DNA of 64,000 nt from Areca catechu (Eukaryota; Streptophyta; Magnoliopsida; Arecales; Arecaceae), in the NCBI GenBank assembly GCA_021397845.1, contig CM038044.1:43448354-43512353 (forward strand), in the 5' to 3' direction. The notes under the pieces were generated by a model that worked only from the letters and a program-made list of their open reading frames with translations, ran no database searches and was not told where the DNA came from. Numbering within the stretch: the first letter of the stretch is position 1; every line of letters begins with the position of its first letter. Below, piece by piece: positions 54,401 to 64,000 of this stretch. A program made the position numbers and the translations under genes.

Positions 54401-55786
54401 TAAGGAGACCCCCCATAAGCAATCCAAGCTGAAGAAAGGAAAAACAACAAGCAAAGTGAAGGAAACACAAAGCATTCCGATTGAAAGGAGAAGAAAAATC
54501 ACCCTCATCGAAACGTCCCTCACTTTACAGAGAGGCCCCCAGCAGCCCGGGAGGCCGAGCAGCAGATTCAAGCTCAAAAAAAAGAGAGAGAACAAGAGAA
54601 GAAAGAAAGAAAGAGGGAGCAGCAGATGTAAAGGAAGAGGTGCCTTCATTGATCAAAAGTCTCTTACATTCTATGGAAGCTCCCAACAGGCTGGGAGACC
54701 TCCTGAAATCCTAAGATACAAGATAAAAGGAAGATAGGCTGAAGCCCCATCTTCGCTTCTTGCCTGATTGGTGAGCAGGTCCCATCAGCATCGGTGCAAC
54801 GCTTGCTGGAGGGCTCTGACCTTAACCTCCGTGATCGATGTTGGAGGCACCGACGGGGCAGGTCGGCCCTGCACTCTATCCTCGAGGAGTGGCTAGGGAC
54901 ATGCCAACCCCTCCTATCCGAGCGGACGGGTGCCCTTCCTCAAGAGTTCACCGGATCTCTAAAGCCCAGCATCGGCTCTACCTCTACCGCATCGTGCTCC
55001 TTGGAATTCACCAGTTTCATGATTCTCAGGGCAACTACAGTAGCCCCGCATCAAGATACTCCTGTCAGCACCGCAACGACTGTGGCCCCTTCCACAGTGA
55101 CCACGACTCGAGCTACCCACTCCTCCTGTAAGATCTCCGGTCTTGTGAACTAGGAGATGGCTCCAGACGCCTCTACTTTTGAGGCAGCCTCTTTCTCAGC
55201 TCCAGCTGCACCACCGGAGGCTCTCCCCCTTCACATCCGAGGGGAAAGTTTCGAGCTTGGCAGATTTCTTCTCCGAACCAGATGCCCATGCCTTGACGCT
55301 AGCCAGTCACTCTCGAAGAGCCTTTATTTGGCCCTCTGGGTCTCAGTTTGAAATCCTGAAGTCTACCAAGAGCCCTCCCTCAGCACAGGCAGAGGGAGAG
55401 GGATCGAAGAAGGAGAACATGGATACCAATGCTAGAACAAGAAGGGGGCCAGAGAAGGAGGAAGGAAGCTTTGCATAACCTTGGCTGCCTATGCCCGAAG
55501 GTCTTTTAAAAGCTCCATAGCCAACCGGAAGTCACCACATGTTGGCTCCAGGCACCTCCCGATGCTTCAATTCACGAAACAAATGCCTTGATCCGACTAG
55601 GGCATTGATGATCCCTCCATTGAAAAATTGAGCACAATGCCCTATTAATGAAAAGATGCGGTCTTCGGGGCATAGCCGGTCGAATTATTGATGGCACAGA
55701 AGGTGCATCCCTCCATGTCAGCATGGTCATTACTCTCATCGCCTTGAGCGACATCTCATTCTCCGGGCTCGGGAGTGGGGGGCATA
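54400..55786 (+). other. Interior of element A
   Basis: No gag or pol. On minus, about 55310-55150 reads QIKALRE, then LASVKAWASGSEKKSAKLE, a coiled-coil-like piece with one stop. This fits a remnant of the Tat antisense ORF. 55769-55786 is the purine tract GGGAGTGGGGGGCATA before the right LTR. Confidence 0.55.
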
Positions 55787-57338
55787 TGATGTGGCAACAT
55801 CCACTGACGTGGGACTCACACAGCCTCCAGCCAGTAGTTGCATGGATGGGGACTGCCACTTGGACGTGGTCCCCGGTGGAATGTCGAGGTTAGCTCCCGA
55901 TCGGGGTCTAGCTCATGAAGCAAGCTCCCTTGCCGAGGTCAGCTCCCAATCAGGGTCGAGCTCATGAAGCGAGCCCTCCTGCCGAGGTCAGCTTCCAGCC
56001 GGAGTCAGGCTCATGGGACGAGCCCTCCGTCTGAGGTCAACTCCCGGTCAGGGTCATGCTCATATAGCCGAAGCGAGCTTTCCATCCGAGGTCAGCTCTC
56101 AGCCGGGGTCGAGCTCACGGGATGAACCCTCCATCTAAGATCAGCTCCCTGCCGGGGTCCAGCTCATGCTACTGATGGCGGACCTCTTCAGGAGGTCCTT
56201 CCCTACCATACGAAGGCCAGAATTCTTATCAGTGATGAAGGAGGGAAAGATCAACAATAATTCAAACTGTGGCACGGAGGTCCTTATCCACCTGCAACCT
56301 CCGAAAGGTGGCACATGTCCTACCACCAATGCCAGTTCTGCAACATGCTGTACGCATGCTCTGCACGAGGTAAGCCCTGTCAGACCCAAGGCCTTGTAAC
56401 GTGCTGCCACGTTGACTATCGTATAATCGGAGGACGTCGATCCATGCGGCGCGAGGCCCAAAGTTTCCCCAAAAGGAGAATCCTTCCAAAGCTATAGGCC
56501 TTGCAATGCTTTGGCGGTCCCTCCAGGAATGGAAACTTTCCATGATGGCATGGGGCTCAACGGCATAGCACCAGCCCCCTTGGAAGCAAAAAACGACACC
56601 CCCAATGGGGGGCTCTTCAAAAGAAAAAAAGAAGGGGAGAGGAGTTCTCGAGGAGAGGACTTTCCAAAGAATTCTCAGGAGAGCTCTCCAGAGAGCTCAC
56701 CGAAGGCCTGAAGGAGGACCAGTCCGAGAGAGAGAAGAAGAGCCTCCAAGAGGCCCAGAGATTGCCTCCTCCTTCGGAAGGATCATTCTGAGATGGGGGA
56801 GAGAAGAAGGAGAAGCCGTGAGCAGCGACGAGCCCTTCCGGAGAACACACCGCAAGAGGGCACCGGGATGTGGCCCCGGGTCTAATCAGGGTCATCGCGT
56901 AAGCAATAAGGTAAGAAAGATAAGAGGCAGAGGCAGGAGGAGTGGGGAGAGATAAGTAAGCAGGCCATCGAAAGCTCAGCGACCAAGGGACCGGCCAGAG
57001 AACCTTCCCACTCCCTGCTCTCCATTCCTTCTTTCTACTGCTTAGATATTACCACCTTATTCTTTATATTATTTGAATATCTTTATCATGTCACCCCCTG
57101 AGACGAGGGAGTCTGTCAAGCTCTCCGTCTCAGGGATTCTATTCCCCTCGATTGTACCATTGACTTGATCGTTAGAGTGTCCTCGTTGAAATCTCTAGTC
57201 CGAATCTCCTCTGTTTTGCATATCGAGCAGGCCAAAGGGCCAATCCCCAAGGAGGAGGGAGCGCTCCCAGTGAAAGGAGGCACCCGACACGACGGCAATG
57301 TGCCGGAGCTACAGGCCACGACAGTCTAGGTGGCAACA
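55787..57338 (+). repeat. Right LTR of element A (1552 bp)
   Basis: Starts TGATGTGGCAAC, ends AGGTGGCAACA. The 55-base units recur at 55870-56160. Its end matches the complement of the start of the element B LTR (57457), so A and B are one family. It contains an A- and G-rich stretch near 56580-56950. Confidence 0.85.
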
Positions 57339-57385
57339 GATTGGCACGCCAAGAAAGGGGCACACATACGATCCAAGCGGCAACA
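57339..57385 (+). other. Primer-binding-like site and stray LTR end beyond the right LTR of element A
   Basis: GATTGGCACGCCAAGAAAGG follows the LTR, as a primer-binding site follows a 5' LTR. About 20 bases later comes AAGCGGCAACA, an LTR-like end, and then the target duplication TTATT. This is an abnormal junction. Confidence 0.75.
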
Positions 57386-57456
57386 TTATTCAATAAAAAA
57401 AATTTAAAATTTTTAAAATATAAATGATATTATATAAAAGATTATATAAATATAAT

Positions 57457-59192
57457 TGTTGCCGCCAAGACTGTCGTGGCCCGTAGCTACTGTCGGTGCT
57501 GGAGTGCGCTCCTTTCGCTGCCTGCCGGCCCTCTGCTCTTGGACCTGCGAAATAGGGGTTAGTGACCCAGGCCAGGGTTTCCGGTAGGGGCACTCCGATG
57601 ATCAAGTCAGTGACGATCCAGGAAAATAGATCCTCCTGGTCGGGCCCCTCTTGATGGACTCCGCACTAGGAGGAGTGGAAGATGTGTCAGTGAAGGAGAA
57701 ACGCTGCAGGGGGAGAGTGATAGTGGGGATAGAGGGGTTCCCTGTTCCTCTGCTTCTCCTTGTTTTCCGGTGGTTTTCCCTTAACTGGGGTGTTGGTGGT
57801 GGCGCTTTGCCTCTTTTGTCGAGCTTGTTCTTGTGTTGGTGGTGGATTGTTGTTTGTTGCTACTGGTGTATTTTTTCTGTCGTTACCTCCCCCCTCTCGG
57901 GGGTGCCGATCATTCTTTGTAGTTGGAAATTGGCTATTTGGAGTATGCCTCGGGATCCTCGCTGGGTTGGCAGGCGCGTGCGGCAGGATCCCATGCCGTG
58001 AACGTGACGCCTTACCTGACAGGTGGTAGGGGAAGCTTCCATTTCTTCTGACATCCTCTCCAGTCACTCCATTCTAGGAAGCCTGGCAGGGCCTCGATCT
58101 GAGGGCCATCGCCCTAGGGGTGCATGCTCTCTAGCTGTCCCATACCCTGGAAGTACGGCCGGATAGGTAGTTATGACGGCATGTTGGGTGCCGTTCCGTG
58201 GTCCTCGAGGGGCATGCCGGTGTCCCAGGATGGCAGGGTCTGCTCCGGTATGGGCGCTCCGAGCTTGTGCGGTCACCTTGGTGGAGAAGGGAAGAGTGCG
58301 AGCCCGATCCAGAGGGCGCGCGCTCGGAGAGGCTCCACATCGGCGGGTGAGCGCTGAGCTCGACCTCGACCGCAGGGCACTAACCTCCGAGGGTCTTGCT
58401 CTGGAGGGTGGAGGACGGACCTGGTCCAGAGGGCACGCGCTCGGAGAGGCTCCACACCAGTGAGTGAGCATTGAGCTCGACCTCGGTCGCAGGGCACTAG
58501 CCTCCAAGGGTCTCGCTCTGGAGGGCGGAGGACGGACCCGATCCAGAGGGTGCGTGCTCGGAGAGGCTCCATATTGACGAGTGAGTGCTGAGCTCCACCT
58601 CGGCCATAGGGCCCTAGCCTCCGAGGGTCTCACTCTGGAGGGCAAAGGACGGACCCGGTCTAGAGGGCGCGTGCTCGGAGATGCTCCACATCGGTGAGTG
58701 AGCGCTGAACTCGACCTCGACTGCAAGGCACTAGCCTCCGAGGGTCTCGCTCTGGAGGGCGGAGGACGGACCCGATCTAGTGGGCGCGCGCTCGGAGAGG
58801 CTCCACATCGGCGAGTGAGCGCTGAGCTCGGCCTCGACCGCATGGCACTAGCCTCCGAGGGTCTCGCTCTAGAGGGCGGAGGACGGACCTGGTCCAGAGG
58901 GCGCGCGCTCAGAGAGGCTATACATCGGCGAGTGAGCGCTGAGCTCAACCTCGGCCGCAGGGCACTAGCCTCCGAGGGTCTCGCTCTGGAGGGCAGAGGA
59001 CGGCTCCGGCCTAGGCACCCCGAGCTCGCGGGCACGACCTGGCGGAGGACAGAACCTGGCTCGTGGCCTTGTAGGAGCTCAACTAAGCTCGAGAAAGTGA
59101 TCCGGGCTGGGGTGTCGCCTTGGCGTCTGTCGTGGCGGCCTCCCTTAATGTGGCTCCCATCAGCTACCCACATCAGCGGTCTCGCCACATCA
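57457..59192 (-). repeat. 3' LTR of element B (1736 bp) with a tandem repeat
   Basis: On minus it begins TGATGTGGCGAG at 59192 and ends GGCGGCAACA at 57457. The shared box 'ctccgatgatcaagtcagt' is at 57591-57611. 58290-59010 is a tandem repeat of about 120 bases. Confidence 0.83.
58290..59010. repeat. Six-unit tandem repeat of about 120 bp in the LTR
   Basis: Units repeat 'gagtgagcgctgagctcgac', 'cactagcctccgagggtctc', 'gctctggagggcggaggacg' and 'gcgctcggagaggctccaca'. Period about 120 = 3 x 40, so frames stay open over the array on both strands. The resulting long ORFs are not genes. Confidence 0.9.
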
Positions 59193-59211
59193 TTTGCCCC
59201 CCACTCCCGAG
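59193..59211 (-). other. Polypurine tract of element B
   Basis: On minus it reads CTCGGGAGTGGGGGGCAAA, next to the LTR. Nearly the same as in element A (55769-55786). Confidence 0.85.
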
Positions 59212-59668
59212 ACTCGTTAGTGCACGGCACTCGGGGTGAAGGGAGTAGCTGTAGTGCTGACATGGAGAGGCATAAATCTAGTGCAATGATGGCCGTGGTC
59301 GCTAGCACTTCGAGGGGTGGCCCCGCCGGCCAGTGCGGGGGTGCCGCGTGGCCATGTTCGAGGGGCAGTTATTGTTGGTGCAGAATTCTGAGCGGCTGGG
59401 GTTCCTTTTTCATCGATGGACAGTAAATGGCGCAGATCCGTTGGCGAGGGGGTCATAACAGTGCGGATTTGGTGGGCCTTTTTGAAGTGAAAAGAAAAAT
59501 TTTCTTACTCAAAGTTTCCTTTCTTTCAAATCTTTTGCGCTTGTTGCAGTGTCTAGACCTTCATTTTCCATGGTCTGCACCCATTCTTCTCTTCCCTGGG
59601 GGTCCAGGCCGGCTTCGTTCTTCTCCTTTTTCTCCTCCTGGGGTAGTCTCTTTCCTTCTCAGTCCAGC

Positions 59669-62600
59669 ATGTCTCGTCCTGAGTCTTTTGCCCGGAGGGT
59701 GGTGCTCTCCTCCTCCGACGAGGAGTCGGAGGGGGAGAAGTTTAGGATTAGCATGAGACCGGCCCTTTCTGCCCCCCCTGCATCCGTTAGGGAGCTAGAA
59801 GTCGTTCCTTCCATTCCTACCAGTCCTCCTTTTCTGCTTGAACCAGCCCTTGAGTCTGTCCGGTCAACAGGTCCGGGCGGGGTCGCTTCGATAATTTCCG
59901 CCACAGAGCTGGAGGCCATCCGGGATGCCTATGGGATCACGTCTTCCGTTCGACTCATGGTCCCCCGACCCGGGGAGCGGGTCACTTCCAGTGGCCCAGG
60001 GCATCTCGCCTTCTATGATGGGACCTTCTCCGGGGGTCTCCGATTCCCCTTCCATCCTTTCTTCTTGTCTGTTATGAACAATTATCGTCTGGTTCCCGCC
60101 CAGTTGATGCCGAACGCCATCAGGGTGATCTTCTCCTTTATCATACTCTGTCATGTTCACGGGTTCGTTGCCCGGTTTTCTCTGTACAGGGCATTCTTTA
60201 CCCTGAAATGCCACCCGATCGAGGACGGGTGGTGGTCTTTGTCTTCTCACCCGAAGGGCATCAAGTTCGAGCTCCCCTCTTCCATCAAGGGATGGAGGAG
60301 CAAGTTCTTCTTTGCAGACATCGAAGGGGTCGACTAGGCCTGGAGTGAGCCGGACCGGTCCTCAAATTAGATATCTACGGTTGAAGCAGCCGATCAGGAC
60401 AATTACGATCAGCTTCACACCACTCAGATCCTCTCTTTGGAGGTCCTGCTATCGGAGCAGAACCTTCTTGATGCCAGGGTCGACTCATTGGCGGGGCCAG
60501 GTAAGTTCAACTCTTTCTTCCATATGCATTTCCTCTTTTCTCCATTTTGGGCTGACTTTCCAAGCTCCCGTGTGCAGGGTTGGTCCTTTCAGAGGGCGAG
60601 CCATTACCAGTTCCCAAGAAGAGGCCATCTACCGGGGTGGCTGCCGAGCCTCCCTCGAGGTGGGCCCGAGTTGAGGAGACGCCGATGTCTGCTCTTGCCG
60701 TGCCGATTGCCTCAAAAGGAAGGGAGGTTATGGGAGCCCCTGCGCGACGGGCAAGGCCACAAGCAGAACCTCTCATCCCAGAGCCCATGGCAGCCATCCG
60801 GGCTGATGCTGAACTCCTTGTCTTGGAGCCGGTGGCGGCCGTCCGGGCTAATGCCATTGCTGCTGCTCTGCTTCGCCCTCCGGGTCCGAAGATGGTCGAA
60901 GCTGAGGGAGGAAAGGCCCGTCCTAGAGATCCTCCGGCGACTAGGGCTCTGACCATAACAGTGTTGGATCCTCGACCGGTTCTCGGGGGTCCCACTGCTA
61001 AAGGGATGGGTGCACCTGCTCCCCGGGAGAGCAGGAGAGACGAGGCGAGGTGCCGACTTCCATTCAAGCTGGGGCCAGAGAGCTCCTTGGCCAACAACCG
61101 CGCCCTGGCCTATCGCATGATGGACTTCTCCATCCAGCAATGCGACCGGGAGGAGATGGATGGGCTGTCGGTCGGAGCCGTGATCGACAGTATTTTTTTC
61201 CATCTCTACACAGTAAGCGACCTCATCTTCTCTCTCTCTCCTCTTCTTTTTTTTTTTGACTTCCCATGCAATGCAGATGGGTGTCAATGTTGGGAATCCG
61301 GTGCACCGCAGCGGAAGTGTAATTTCCAAATGATAAAATTTGCACCATAATCCCTTAGCCAAGATCTCCTTATTCAGGATTAAAACATATAATAAACATA
61401 CAAACTCACATTGTTCGAATTAGGGCACCAACCTGTTAACGCTAAATCCAATTTTGATGTAGAATCAAAACTTGGTGTTGAATGCCCCTTTTTGATTTTA
61501 CCGGGCGTCCAAATGTCCACCCTCCAATGGTGATCCACAAGATGATTGATCAAATTGCTAGCTTCTTCAAAATTCCTTCACTTGAATTCTTATCCTAGAA
61601 CTCAAGAGGACTATGGCTTTAAAATTCCAGGGTAGGGGCTCCTTACTTCCTTTCTTTCTTCTTCCTCTCCCTTTCTTAAGACCTTGTCCTAAGAATAAAA
61701 CTCTTGTCTTGAAGGAGGAGGAGGATTTAAGACACTAATGTCTTAATATAAAAGGAAATAGTAACAGAGTAGTATTTCTTTTCTTTTACCGATCAAGAGA
61801 TTCTTCCTATCTCTTGTTTTGGACTTGAGTTTCAACAGAGAAGAGAACTCTGTAAAAGGGAAACTCTTTGTGTCCTAAACAAGCTAAGGAGGAATCAGTT
61901 TTCTGGAAAGAAAAGAAAAATAAAACCTCTGTCGTACATTAGTCAAACACCCGAGACCTCTGTTGTTTAAATAGATTACAGAGAGATGTCTTCACAACTC
62001 TCCGTAAACACCATTCCATTTTGTCTCACGCCCCTTCCCTATTTCTCACGCCCCCTTCCCTCCTTCTCACGCCCTTCCAGATTAAATCTCATGGCTTTTC
62101 CTAAAAGAAAAGTCATGAAATTTTAGAAGAAAGGAATCGTGATGTTTCGATCTCCGAAGAGACGTTGTTTCGCGCAACCGGGAAGAGTTAGCGCCTTCCT
62201 TCTTTCTTAAAATCCCATCAGCCGTTGGATTCCCATCCAAGGGGGGACAAGTTGTGCGCTAATTATTAAGAAAGGAGGCCGCCCCATCTTAATTCATTGG
62301 AGAATTAAGCAGGGCGCGCCTAGAGTCCATGCGCCATGGACTCTTCCAAATGGCGCGCCAAGAGTCCATAAGCGCATGGACTCTTGGCATTTGGCGTGGA
62401 AAAGCAAAGGGGCAGGTGGGGAGGCTAGCCTAGTTACATGGCTAGCCAATAGGGTTAGCCATAATCCCTATTTTCATAATTAGGGTCTAATTAGATCCAA
62501 TTAGAACCCAAATTGAACCAATCCGGAACCCTAATTCGAATCCGATTCGAATAGAAGCTAGGTTTTGCAACACCTGCTAGAGTGTTATCCTGCAAAGATG

Positions 62601-64000
62601 ATTTAATCACAAATTAAACTCTTGATCAATTCTCTTAAGTGTGTGACCCATTGGGTTCCACATCTAGCCAGCAGTGGGTTCGAATATAAGTTGACCTAAT
62701 TTGATTAGAACTCTTTCTAATTGATTTAGGTTAAACCGGGCTTACCCGATTTGATCAATTAAGACTCTTCCTAATAAGTGATCTTTGAATTTGAACAACC
62801 CACAAGACAAGATTGATGTTTAGCAACGTGTCATGTCTACCCGGAAGATATGAAAATTCTGGTGAAATACCAAAATTACCCTTTAGTAGAGAGTTACCGT
62901 ACATTAAATCTTTCGATCAGCCTGCACCCAAAATATAACTATGGATATGGATATATGTCAAATCCAATATTATATTTATTTCTAGCTCAATCTTATATTG
63001 ATGATTCAATTATCTTGATATTAGAAAACATCTCTAATATCTTTACTTTGATCAAAGATTTCCTGAATCATCATCCGATTGTTAACTAGCTGGATGCAAT
63101 CTCCTCTTACCAAGAGTGATCGATTCCTTGTTGACCTACTCATTACCTTCATATACAATTCACCATTCCCAATATTAATCCTGTGCATGACTCAGTGTCA
63201 TGATTAGGATTGAACCAAAGCATGGGTTCATGTACATAAGGTACTTATGGCAGTCTCAGGTCAAAGGATTACTTGTACCACTCCCACTATGAGAATCTTC
63301 TATTGACATGTAGCTAAGACTTCATTAGATGTTCTCAAGTTGGATCATATCAGTGAACTCATTCTCTAATGAGCACCTACATCCCAGTATTAGTATCATA
63401 CACAAGTGACTGTGAGAGCAGTCACCCTTTCCAGTATACATGGGATGTGCTAGTCTTACCGAAAAACCCTGATCCCCTACTCAGGGTTCCTTTGACTAGG
63501 AATACTTTAGATTAAGGTTTTAAGATTTTACGTCTCACTGGTATGATCTCATCATAACCCTAAAATCATAGCCCTAATCTATGGGGTTCATCATATAAAA
63601 CACAGCGTATGATAAAAAATAATGCCTTTATTTAGAATATTGTCAATTACAATGGTTTGGGAGATACAACATAGATTGGCTTGTAGGGCATATCCCTTTC
63701 AGTCGAGGCCCTCTTCATTAGGAGTTGCTGCCGCAACTGGGAGCAAGCTGAGTAGCAGCGGGCGACCGAGATCGCATCGTTGAAGGCCGATCTGCAGGGG
63801 AAGGCCGACTCCGAGGAGGCACTTGACCGATGGGTCAAGGATCTCGAAAAGCAGCTCGCCGACTCTGAGGGGCAAGCAAAAGAGCTTCAGGAGAATCTCG
63901 ACCGCGAGCAGGGAGAGTCGAGAAAGAAGACCGAGGAGCTTGCTGACTCCGAGCGGAGGTTGGGCATGGTCATCGTCGAGGCGGCCCGGCAGAAGAGGAC
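59669..64000 (+). pseudogene. Antisense ORF of element B: gypsy-type transposase domain, two introns, coiled coil
   Basis: Exon 1 is 59669-60500: MSRPESFARRVVLSSSDEES, then the PF04195 domain (ELEAIRDAYGITSSV, GLRFPFHPFFLSVM, LVPAQLMPNAIRV, GWWSLSSHPKG). The donor is ccag|gtaagt; the acceptor tgtgcag opens exon 2 (60578-61212); donor taca|gtaagc; acceptor aatgcag opens exon 3 at 61277. Phases close at both introns. Exon 3 reads MGV, is split by the solo LTR at 61288-63701, and resumes EALFIRSCCRNWEQAE, then a long coiled coil to the window edge. In-frame TAG codons lie at about 60336, 60368 and 63756, so it is a pseudogene. Function unknown. Confidence 0.8.
61288..63701 (-). mobile_element. 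Solo LTR, Copia-like (2414 bp), inside exon 3 of the antisense ORF
   Basis: On minus it starts TGAAAGGGATATGCCC at 63701 and ends GGATTCCCAACA at 61288. Flanks are GTCAA (61283-61287) and GTCGA (63702-63706), a 5-bp duplication with one transition. There is no second LTR or interior, and the host frame resumes exactly after it. The start resembles the 'gaaatatgccct' start of Copia LTRs in grasses. One weak open frame (62850-63089) is not a gene. Confidence 0.8.

Larger units (their letters stand above)
52109..57385 (+). mobile_element. Element A: non-autonomous, rearranged Tat-like LTR retrotransposon
   Basis: TTATT flanks both ends (52104-52108, 57386-57390), so it is one insertion. It starts TGATGTGGCAAC and ends GGCAACA. 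The left LTR is cut short at about 53253 and joined to a tandem array; the right LTR (55787-57338) is full and preceded by a purine tract. After the right LTR comes a primer-binding-like site and then a second LTR end. No gag or pol. The middle contains complement-strand coiled-coil pieces that resemble the antisense ORF of Tat elements. Confidence 0.85.
57457..64000 (-). mobile_element. Element B: Tat-like LTR retrotransposon, 3' part (runs off the right edge)
   Basis: The 3' LTR (57457-59192) is followed on plus by the purine tract complement and then the antisense ORF, which runs past 64000. Same family as element A, opposite direction. The left flank is ATAAT (57452-57456); the other flank is outside. 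The pol genes would be to the right of the window. Confidence 0.83.

Noticed and set aside
58064..59308. A 414-codon open frame on minus
   Set aside because: It lies over the 120-bp tandem repeat of the element B LTR; the period is a multiple of three, so the frame stays open by construction. Composition is repetitive S, R, P and A, with no domain.
58698..59426. A 242-codon open frame on plus
   Set aside because: Same tandem repeat on the other strand, then runs across the LTR end and purine tract.

Overview
The window is a piece of a plant nuclear genome, most likely a large-genome monocot such as a palm. The species is inferred from style only. It holds one recognisable host gene, spliced, on the minus strand. 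Nearly everything else is transposable-element DNA, much of it nested. No rRNA, tRNA, CRISPR or bacterial-type operon was seen.

Host gene: a FRA3-like type II inositol polyphosphate 5-phosphatase (WD40 repeats, then 5-phosphatase, then a C-terminal beta-domain). Ten exons run from the ATG at 38750 to 3044. All reading phases and GT-AG junctions agree, giving 1012 codons. The last roughly 90 to 100 residues must lie left of position 1, beyond a minus-strand Ty3 element (1-2718) that sits in intron 10. Intron 1 (11667-37933) is 26.3 kb. About 22.8 kb of it is one Tat-type Ty3/gypsy element (13881-36700), which carries a solo LTR, a hAT-like element split by a coding-poor LTR retrotransposon, a minisatellite, a small hAT-like MITE and an exact 306-bp tandem duplication.

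Upstream of the gene, a second Tat element (38904-50505, perfect ATTAT target duplication) landed about 150 bp before the start codon in the same orientation as the gene. Its pol lies on the minus strand. Its antisense ORFs (gypsy-type transposase domain and coiled coil) lie on the plus strand, and one 171-codon ORF is still open.

From 50506 to 52108 there is AT-rich, element-poor DNA, probably the displaced original upstream region. From 52109 to the right edge lie two members of another Tat-like family, tail to tail and 71 bp apart. Element A (52109-57385, plus strand) is rearranged and lacks pol. Element B (57457 to beyond 64000, minus strand) has tandem repeats in its LTR and an intron-containing antisense ORF split by a 2.4-kb solo LTR.

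All boundaries were read by eye. Exon junctions and target duplications checked base by base are the firmest calls. Domain limits in the decayed pol regions are approximate.
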